DNA of 64,000 bases, taken from UBA6183 sp943372215 (lineage in GTDB: Bacteria > Bacteroidota > Bacteroidia > UKL13-3). The notes beneath the pieces were generated by a model that was not told the origin of the DNA, did not search any database, and was given only the letters and a program-made list of their open reading frames with translations. Below, piece by piece: positions 1 through 8,400 of the stretch. Within the stretch, counting starts at the first letter, position 1, and every line of letters starts with the position of its first letter. Location of the stretch: assembly GCA_943372215.1 (NCBI GenBank), contig CALRXU020000012.1:1-64000 (forward strand), given 5' to 3'. Position numbers and translations under genes: made by a program.

Positions 1-149
1 GTTAATTCTGCGCTTACCACATCGGCTGTATATCTTGTTATGTTGCTTGTTCCCACAGGTGTTTTACGGTCTAATATGGTGGCTAACACATTTTGCGTAT
101 GAGAATTTAACTCATATTGCTTCAACGCTAAGGTACGGTAAAAATTATT
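1..149 (-). pseudogene. Third displaced RHS tip cassette, 5' end only (cut by window edge)
   Basis: On the minus strand these bases encode a piece of RHS core (NNFYRTLALKQYE..., then NVLATILDRKTPVG). They match positions 3352-3500, inside the full-length RHS gene, with two mismatches in 149 bases. The match stops abruptly at base 149. Upstream of it, in the same frame, there is a TAA stop and no ATG, so as it stands this copy has no normal start. The pattern fits a silent, displaced toxin-tip cassette of the kind known from Rhs loci: a short piece of core homology followed by an alternative tip. The tip itself would lie to the left, outside the window. An independent short gene starting at a TTG is less likely. 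Confidence 0.75.
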
Positions 150-232
150 TCCAAATAGTTTACACTTTGTTTACCAAATTTACGCTTTGCTTGTTATTTA
201 AACAACTTTAAGTACAGCTTTATTTTGACGCT

Positions 233-262
233 TTTAAAAGTGACAAATGGTACACCACCCTA
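233..262 (-). repeat. 30-bp element, copy A, at the end of the second immunity gene
   Basis: This 30-base stretch matches 2082-2111 at 29 of 30 positions. Its inner end contains the TAG stop of the immunity gene at 260. On the minus strand it reads as a GGTGTACCATTT-type sequence followed by a CACTTTTAAA box. Both copies lie between an immunity gene and the next displaced tip, about 85 bases before the RHS homology begins. It could be a recombination site, a remnant end of an insertion sequence, or a trace of the duplication that made the cassettes. Confidence 0.75.
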
Positions 263-946
263 GTCAATATGCTTTATCTTGACAAATGTTTTAGGGACTT
301 TTATAATATCTTTTGAAGAAACAATTTCTGTAATATTCTCATCAATTTTCTTAATACTAATAGTGTCTGTAATCTTCTTTACCTGAGGATAATATATTAA
401 AACTAAATTATCTGATAATGATTTGGTAGCAAAATTGCTATCTAATATTTCCGACACTTTAAATGAACTAGTTTCTTTTTGTGAGTATATGAACTTAATC
501 CCATCCACATTGATACAATTACTTATCATATAAGTAACAAGCCCCTTATCAGTAACTTCAGTATATGATTCAACCAATCCAAAATCATAACAAATACATT
601 CTTTATTTATTTCAAATTGATATTTCTTTTGAGTATTCCTGTTATAATAAATCAAGTTATTATAATCTTCATTGGGCAATACTTCATTAATTAAGACTAT
701 CGTATCATTAAAAAAAACAACCTGGGAATAATTGTTTATTGTTAACTCCGACTTAAAACCGGAATTTGGATGATATGATATAAGGCTTGGGGACAAGATA
801 TACTTCGTTGAAAAACCAGAGGCTTCAACAATTCTTGGCTGATATTCTTCTTGCATTAAATTTTGAGGTCTATAATCACAAGAAAACAATTGCCAAATTA
901 GGACACATAGAAAGGAATTATTAATTTTTAATTTGTTCATGAGCAT
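260..946 (-). CDS. Putative immunity lipoprotein of the displaced RHS cassette
   Basis: A 228-aa protein with an N-terminal hydrophobic stretch ending in a lipobox (LFSC, Cys at about residue 23), so it is probably lipidated and exported. No domain is recognised. The rest is polar and beta-rich, with no obvious enzyme motif. The gene begins inside the end of the displaced toxin-tip ORF (26-bp overlap, or 20 bp if the second ATG at 940 is used) and is the next gene on the same strand, the usual arrangement of toxin and immunity gene. The immunity role is inferred from position, size and lipoprotein nature only. Base composition is visibly richer in A and T than the RHS core. Confidence 0.6.
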   Translation of the reverse strand: MLMNKLKINNSFLCVLIWQLFSCDYRPQNLMQEEYQPRIVEASGFSTKYILSPSLISYHPNSGFKSELTINNYSQVVFFNDTIVLINEVLPNEDYNNLIYYNRNTQKKYQFEINKECICYDFGLVESYTEVTDKGLVTYMISNCINVDGIKFIYSQKETSSFKVSEILDSNFATKSLSDNLVLIYYPQVKKITDTISIKKIDENITEIVSSKDIIKVPKTFVKIKHID

Positions 947-2072
947 TTTTAATTTGTTCTTGTCTTTCTCTACTCCTCAACCTATGTTTAACATAATGGT
1001 ATGCTTTTAAAAAGTTTCCAACGAACGGTTTTGCTGTATAGTTTTTAGGTGTATCTTGACCTGTTACAGTATGAGGAATATATTTGTAATTTGGTGCTTT
1101 TTTGGGATCTACTGCCCCTAGGTTTTTAAGAAACTCGGCCATTGCATCCTCAATTTTGATTTTGCCTGACTCTATTTGTTCCCTGTATTGCTCCATAAAT
1201 TGAATCCCAAACTCATTTGATGGTAAATCCTCATAAGAATATCCACTTGCATTATCTTGTTGTTTTTCTGATTGATAGGCAATTAAACGAGCCTTCTTTG
1301 CGCCATTATTATAAGCATACATAGCCATTCTGGTAAAATGGTGCATATCAATCCAGCCACCTTTTTCAGTATAAACATAACGTTTAACATTTTTACTACC
1401 AGGCGCATCTCGCAAAATTCCTGTATTCTCATCTCTTTCAAAAAGTCTGTTCCCTTCGAAATGAGCTTGTAGAGCAAACAATTGTGTCTGAATGTTTGGG
1501 TTATTACTAGCTCTAACAGCTTTTAATACTTTAATAGCTTCAGACTGTATTTGCTCAACTGTAGCTAATTGTCCTAGACGGGGTTCTTTACCATCAGGAT
1601 CAAACATTGATATTGGAGAATTAAAGGAATAATTATACCCTGACCAACCGCCAAATTTATACATCAAAGGGTCTAAAGTCAACCATTTCCCTAACCTACT
1701 ATCATAAATCCTCGCTCCAAAATCATAACTGTTACCGTCCCCGTACATTTCATTATCACGTTCTTTCCCGTTAAATCCATATTTAAATTTATAAGTAGTA
1801 TCTCCACCCCAAGTTTTCATTGCACTACCAAACGGATAATAATAAGTGGCATTGGTTACATCAGCAGTATATCTGCTAATTGTACTTGTACCCACAGGCG
1901 TTTTACGGTCTTGCACAGTGGCTAATACGTTGCCCAAGTGGTTGGTAAGTTCGTATTGTTTGTGTGCCAACATGCGGTAGTAGTTTATGGTATCTAATTG
2001 CAATTTAGTAATTTTTACAAAAATGAGAAATACTATTTTTCTATTATTCCTAGGTAATTTGGAACACGACAT
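921..2072 (-). CDS. Displaced RHS core fragment with alternative C-terminal toxin domain
   Basis: A 383-aa ORF. Residues 1-25 show no RHS similarity and look like read-through of spacer. From residue 26 (LDTINYYRMLAHKQYE) the sequence is RHS core, ending with the signatures YDSRLGKWLTLDPL (about 123-136) and FDPDGKEP (157-164). Residues about 165-383 form a separate domain with GGWIDMHHF (238-246) and YSYEDLPSNEFG (278-289). I have seen similar sequences at RHS C-termini but cannot name the family. There is no signal peptide and no N-terminal RHS region, so the ORF is probably a silent tip cassette that becomes active by recombining into the full gene at 2478-13988. Its last codons hold a 21-bp-period duplication overlapping the next gene. 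The ATG at 2072 may be incidental. Confidence 0.75.
   Translation of the reverse strand: MSCSKLPRNNRKIVFLIFVKITKLQLDTINYYRMLAHKQYELTNHLGNVLATVQDRKTPVGTSTISRYTADVTNATYYYPFGSAMKTWGGDTTYKFKYGFNGKERDNEMYGDGNSYDFGARIYDSRLGKWLTLDPLMYKFGGWSGYNYSFNSPISMFDPDGKEPRLGQLATVEQIQSEAIKVLKAVRASNNPNIQTQLFALQAHFEGNRLFERDENTGILRDAPGSKNVKRYVYTEKGGWIDMHHFTRMAMYAYNNGAKKARLIAYQSEKQQDNASGYSYEDLPSNEFGIQFMEQYREQIESGKIKIEDAMAEFLKNLGAVDPKKAPNYKYIPHTVTGQDTPKNYTAKPFVGNFLKAYHYVKHRLRSRERQEQIKNAHEQIKN
924..959 (-). repeat. 15-bp direct repeat, period 21, at toxin-immunity overlap
   Basis: Bases 924-938 and 945-959 are identical. The repeat makes the toxin tip end in two EQIKN units, and the second ATG of the immunity gene (940) falls at its edge. 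A small tandem duplication seems to have shaped the overlap. Confidence 0.8.
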
Positions 2073-2081
2073 TTTTACCCC

Positions 2082-2111
2082 TTTAAAAGTGATAAATGGT
2101 ACACCACCCTA
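2082..2111 (-). repeat. 30-bp element, copy B, behind the first immunity gene
   Basis: This copy differs from 233-262 at one of 30 bases. It begins about 8 bases past the stop of the 117-aa immunity candidate and precedes the displaced tip. The flanks of the two copies do not look alike, which argues for a discrete element rather than one long duplication. No third copy was noticed elsewhere in the window by eye. Confidence 0.75.
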
Positions 2112-2119
2112 CCTAATCA

Positions 2120-2473
2120 TTAAAAATAGAGACTACAATATCTTTTAGTTTCAATTACAATACCTTCTTTATAAGTTATTTCATAACAGAGTTTCCCGTT
2201 TTTTGTGTAGTGTTTAAGCACACCATCCTTTAAGTCTCTTTTATAAAATAGTATTTCAGTTTCACCAGTATTATAAACAATTTTTGCTTTACCTTCTTTT
2301 TTTCCTTGAATATATTTTACTATTATTAAATGTGTACTATCAATACTTTCCAACCACAACCCATGCTTTAACTCAAGCTTAAATCTGTTAGGTTTAAACC
2401 CTGAACTAGTTAAAGAACAAGATGATACTATAAAAAAAACAAAGAGCCATATAGTCGTATTCAAGTTTCTCAT
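2120..2473 (-). CDS. Putative immunity lipoprotein with MORN_2-like repeats
   Basis: A 117-aa protein with a signal peptide and lipobox (IVSSC, Cys19). The body has short repeated units of the form Y-x-G-x-x-x-G and NGKLCYEITYKEG, which resemble MORN_2/YwqK-type repeats, a family that includes predicted antitoxins. The start codon lies 4 bases after the stop of the 3836-aa RHS toxin, so it is almost certainly co-translated with it and is the best candidate for its cognate immunity protein. Lipidation would place it in the envelope, implying the toxin acts outside the cytoplasm. No experimental family match can be claimed from sequence alone. Confidence 0.65.
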   Translation of the reverse strand: MRNLNTTIWLFVFFIVSSCSLTSSGFKPNRFKLELKHGLWLESIDSTHLIIVKYIQGKKEGKAKIVYNTGETEILFYKRDLKDGVLKHYTKNGKLCYEITYKEGIVIETKRYCSLYF

Positions 2474-2477
2474 GTTA

Positions 2478-5400
2478 TTATTTTTTTATTATATCAAAGT
2501 GTTTTTTATTAAAGTCATTAAAAGGTATTTCATATTTAAGTAATCCCTTAAAAACCTCTAATGTAATTTCTTGCTTATGTTCTAAACGATACTTAATTCT
2601 AAATTCAGTCGCACTATTTAAAAGTGGTGTATAGGCAGACTTGAACTCAGCCGTACTAGGGTCAGTACTATAACCTTTTTGTTCTAAAGCAATTTGTTCT
2701 TTTTTAATATGCCCTACTTCCACATTCATAGTCACTCCAAGCCATTCTGCAAAGTCTCCCTTCTCTGTGCTATAATTCCCAAAATACGGGATTATCTCTA
2801 CATATTCGTAATATCCACTTTTTTTAAGTGTATAAGGATAGAAGTATGAATTAGCGTCAGGATTAGAAGCAAGTGAATGATAAATACTAACACGAGTAGG
2901 TATATTATTTAAGGTTTGAATGTCTTTATATCCTTCTTCAGACTGATTCATTGCTTCAAGCACTGGTGCTGTATTTTCCAGAAAGTGTTTTTGAGCTTTT
3001 GCCAATTTCCTTTTAGAGTAGCTCTCATCAAAACTATACTTTAGTTTGCCGTCTTGTCCTCTTTCTACCCCAACATTATTACCATATCTGTCTTGTATGG
3101 TATCCCCGTCAACATCACTAAACCAAATTGGGTTATTTGCAAACGTGGCATAATTACTAATACTTGGGTTTGGTTTAGGGTCAGTATTCCATCTTCTTCC
3201 AAGCCTGCTATCATATTCCCAAAAGTCGGCTGTAAATATGCCTTTGGCAATTTCATTGTCTTTCTCTTGCCCGTTACTTGCTCCAAAACGGTACTCTGTT
3301 GTGTTGGGTGCTTTAAAGGTTTTACCCGGCATGGTGCTGTGGAAAGGGTAAGTTAGTTCTGCGCTTACCACATCGGCTGTATATCTTGTTATGTTGCTTG
3401 TTCCCACAGGTGTTTTACGGTCTAATATGGTGGCTAACACATTTTGCGTATGAGAATTTACCTCATATTGCTTCAACGCTAAGGTACGGTAAAAATTATT
3501 AGTATCCAATAGTAGACGTGTACTATCCAACACATCATCCAACACAAAATTTCCTAAGGTATCAAACCCGTTTATGGTAAACTCCCTGCGCACCAAGGTG
3601 GTGTCGGCATACTTTATGCCCAACCTGCTGCTGCCATACAAATGGTGCTCAGCCAACTTAAACTCCTGGGTGTACACCATGGTAGCGGCCAAGCTGTTGT
3701 AAGCGGCTTGCCCCCAGCGTACTTTTACCATGTTCATGTACTGGCTCACATCAAACCCGCTTAAATTGCTTAGGGTGTTGTTTAAGCTTTTTACGCCTCC
3801 AAATTTTATGCTATTGCTTATGTATAAATTGGCATTGTTGGCTGCGGCTAAACTTAATAGGTAGGTGTGGTTGCCATAGGTTATTAATAGCTCTTTGGCC
3901 AAGGTTGGGTTGCTATAAGTGGTGGTTAAAAAGTTGGTTAACCATGTGGCATCTATGCAATTGGCTATGTCGGCAAACACATTTTCATAAGCGGTGGTTT
4001 CAGGGTCAAGCAGGGTTTTTAAGGTGCTGGCCCTTACTTCATTTTTTAAGGCTACCATCACGTTATAGGCCGGAATTCCGTTGCTAAATAGATACCCCAA
4101 TAGGGCGTTGCGGTCTTCCATGGCTACCATTTCAGTTACCATGGTTTCGCAATCGCTATTGTTTAACCCAAAATAGGAGCAGGTGTTTTTCATTGGGGTA
4201 AAATACCCGTTTGCACACAGGTTCGTTAATACATCAGTGAACAGGTCGTTGTCGGCCAATAAGGTAAACAGCAGGTTCTCTATTCCACCACAAGCGGCCA
4301 GGGCTTCCAATACACGTTCTTTGTCTGCATCAATCAATTCGTTTAACAAGGTTTTTTGTTCGCTTAAATCATGTGCGTTGATGTTGTTTACCACTACCCG
4401 GCTTAGCTCATTGTCCCAACCCAGCATGGTGCTTAGGCTGTATTGGTTCAGCACTTCATCGCCTTTGCCATTGGCCACCAGCTTATCGGCCAGCAGGGCC
4501 TTAAAGGTGGCGTTGGCGGCAAAGTTGGCTTGTATCAGGGCCACCAAACTATCGGTGCCTTTGTTGGTGGTAATCCAAGTGGTAACGGCTGCTATGTTCA
4601 AAGCATCATTGTCCACATAATTGCGGCTGTTGTAAGTGGCCATTACATTGCCTTGGGCATCGCGCACGTAGTATTGTTTTTGCCAGGTGTTTTCACTGGC
4701 TCCTGCTTTTACCACTTTTACCACCCGCTGCCCTGCGGCATCATAATTAAAGGCCAGGCCGAGTTTGGTGCTGTTGCTATCGCGGGTAATGTCGGTTATT
4801 TTGCCATACACGTTCCACCCAATTTGTTTAATCTGCTCGGCTGCATCTTTCACCAAATTACCAATGGAATCATAGGCATAGTTGTTGGTGCTTTGGTTGT
4901 CAATATCATCCGGGTAATTGGTGGCAGTTTCCCTGTCGCGCACATGGTTTAGTTTATTGCTGCCCGGGTAATACTTATAAGTTAAACTGTCCATTGGGGT
5001 GGCGGTGCTTAAGCCTGCACGGTACAAGCGCATAATATTGCCGTTGGGGTCGTACCCAAAGGTGCTCAGGTAATCGGCACTGGCCGTACCGCTGTTCCAA
5101 CTGTTGGTGGTGTTGTTTACATTGGTGTACGTTTCCATGCGGGTGATGCGGTTCAGTTGGTCGTAACGGTACACGGTGGCCATGGGTTTGTTGTTGGCCA
5201 TAAGTGGCTTAACGGCTGTTACCATGTGGCTGATGTTGCCATTGTACAAATTATTGTTGGCTACCCCCAACGGTGAGTTTGCGGTATTGGCCATAAAGGC
5301 AATGGCGGTGTTGTAGTAGTTGTTGTCAATGGGTTTGTAATCGCCTTGGTAGTAACCTAAGGTAAACCCAAACACATCGCTGGCAAAATTTAGCGGGCTG

Positions 5401-8400
5401 CTGTGGTGGCCATCCTGCCCCATATCGCGGGTGCTATCCAGCGTATTGCTGTTTACGCCTTTTAACCAGCCGTGTATGGTGTAGGCATAATCAATGCCTT
5501 GCACATTGTACTCACCTAAGTTTACACGTGCCAAAGGCCCATGTTTGTAGTAGTTGTAGGTGGCATCGTTGTCCCATATTACGCTATCGGTGCTGGTGTA
5601 CACATTGGTTAGGCGGTTATCGGCATCGTACACATAACGGTGGTAAAAGCGATCAGGCTGGTTGGGTTGGTAACGCACCATGTTTACCTTGCCGCTAATT
5701 AAATCGTAGTGGTAGTGCATGTATTTGTAGCGGTTGCCCAAGCCTTGCAGCTCAGGGTAATCCTGTATCAGGGTGTTTACATTTCCGTGAATATCGTAAC
5801 TGTAGTGGGTGGCGTAGTTGTAGTTGGTGGTATTGTAGGCAAAATAAGCCACGGTACTTACGCGGGAGCGCAGGTATTGCTGCCCTCCGGCAAACAGGTT
5901 GTTTACGCTGCTGTGGTAAGGGTTATCATAATAAGTGCGGGTAATTTGGGTTTTGTAGCCTCGGGCCAACCAAGCGGGATAATATTGGTTGTAGTTAAAC
6001 ATTAGGGAGTCGGCATCCATGTTAGAGGCATTGATCTCGCCCACCTCGGTTACGCGGTTTAAGGCATCGCGCACGGTGTAACTGTACACATGGCCCTTGG
6101 CTTGTTGTTTGCTGTTTTGCGAAAGTACCAAACGGCCCAACATATCATAATAAAAACGGCTTTCACCTGCATCGGGCGTGCGTTGTTTTACCACCTGGCC
6201 AAGGCTGTTGTATTGGTAAGTGGTGGATAGCCTGTGTGGCGCAAACACGTGGTTACTGGTTTGGTATTGCTTGCGGTTTAAGGCCACGTTTACCAATTGG
6301 CTATTGGTGAGTGCCAGCGTATCAACACCTGCTGGAGGCACGGTTTTTACCAAGTTTCCGGCCAAATCATAATAATACAGGGTATAGTGGTACTCGGCAA
6401 AGGCTGCGCCAATGTTTATTTGCTCCTTGTGGCTGGCACTATCCAAACAGGCGGTGTAGTAGTTGTAACGGGCTTGTGTTTTTATAGAGTCTATGTACTG
6501 CCCATGTGCTTCTAGCGCATTAGAGGTGGCCAAGGCAATCAGCTCTTGTTTACACTGTTCTTTAGGGTCAAGGTATTCGGTTTCGTTTTGTGGTTTAAAG
6601 CATAAAGTAGGTTTTGGAAACTGGCAGCAGTTTACCAAAGCAGCGCTTTTGCCAGTGGCTTCATAACGTACCACCTTGCGTTTGGCGCCTGCCACCAACC
6701 AAAAGCCATTTTCAACAAACGATTTTTCTACCGTAAACACGGTATCTATGAGGTAGGCTGCACTATCAGCATGTATGGTGGCTTTAAAGATGTTGCTGCC
6801 TTGTTGTATGGTAATGTTTAGGGTAACGGTATCTTTATTGGTGTACACATAAGCTCCAGTGTAAAAGGCCGAATCGCTGGCGGCTATGTTTACCAAACCC
6901 GTGATGTTGCTGAGGGCAGCTATGGTATCTAAATACAGTTTGGTGTGGCTGAGTTTTTTATAGGCGGCCACCCGCTGTAAAATGCGCACAAAATCGCTTC
7001 CGGCTTTGCTGGGCGAACACACCAGCATATCCAAAGCAGCGGAGTTGGTGCTGCTGCTGGCTTCCAGCACCTGAGCCTGATAACCATACCAATTGCGCAA
7101 ATGGCCTTGCAAGTTTTCAGACAATATGGCTTCGCGGTTGTATTGTTGTTTGTAGCGGTACATGTAATCCTGGTACTTCAGCACCTTGTGGTAAACCTCT
7201 TCGCAGGATACTTTGGGGTTGCTTTTTACATTCAGGTAATTGGTATCGGTTTGCAACAGATGAATGGTATCGGTGGTAAAACCAAACAAGGGGTTGTAGG
7301 TGCTAAAACTGCTGCTTAAACTCACCCTAGGGCAATTGCGGCCTAGGCTATCCAAATAGGTATAAATGGCTTGTTTGCGGCTCAGGGCAAAGGTATCTAG
7401 GTTGAGGCAATATTGTTTGCGGGTGCCAATGGTATCTTGCACCAAGGGTTGGTAATGCACCTGTGTTACAGCACCTGGCAGGGTAAACCCAAAACGGCTG
7501 CTTAAAACGGTGGTTATTGCGCTAACGTAAGCATTGCTGCAACTGTCTAAACCCACTTGCAGGGTAATGGAGCATGTTTCGGGCGTGGCCAGAAATAAGT
7601 CGTAAAAATTATACTGCCCACTAAAATTGCTAATGGAATCAAACAACAAGCGGTTAAAAAACTGGCGGTCCTTAATATTTATTCCGCTCAAATCAAAGGC
7701 AATATAGTACCTGCCCTCTCGGTTTATTTTGGTGTATTTAAAGGTATAACCATATTTGGCTTGCAGGCTGCCCACTAAACTATCAAGCCATTGTATGCGC
7801 CCACGGTTGTCTATTGTACACAACAAATCGCCAGTGTTTACCTTCACTTGGTGTGTTTGGGTTAGGCGGCATTGGTCAACAAAATGGTTTACTTCAGTTG
7901 GGGTTAAGTTATTGTTTAGTTGTTTGTTCACAAAATTGGTGAGCATCACATCATGTCCGGCATCGTTTTGTCCAATATCAGTATAGGTGTTGTAAAAGCT
8001 GTCCACTACCGCGGCAAACTCAGGGCAGGTTGCACAACCACAGGCATTGTTGCTGAGCACGTAAGGTTGCGGGGTGGTAATTACAGCACAACTGTACACA
8101 GGTACACAACTTACCCATCCCCGTAAAGTGTAGTGCTTATCGGTGCCATTGGTATCGGTGGCATTGATGATGAAGTAGTGTTTGCCTTGCTCAAAACTGC
8201 CCAGTTGCAGGTATTCGGTGAGTTTTTCATCATCGGCACGCACCCGGTAAAAACTATCCAAGTTGGCAAAGGTTAAAGGGGCATCACCTTTTAGTAACCT
8301 TAACGAAAGTTGGCAACCTTTGTTGGTTCCGGTGGAGTCGCCCAAAAAGCCTATCAATAAACTGTCGCTTACATAATCAGCCCGGTAGTTAAAGGAGTCC

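Noticed and set aside
4443..4952. Plus-strand ORF of 169 codons opposite the RHS gene
   Set aside because: It lies fully antisense to RHS core repeats, has no recognisable domain and its composition mirrors the real gene.
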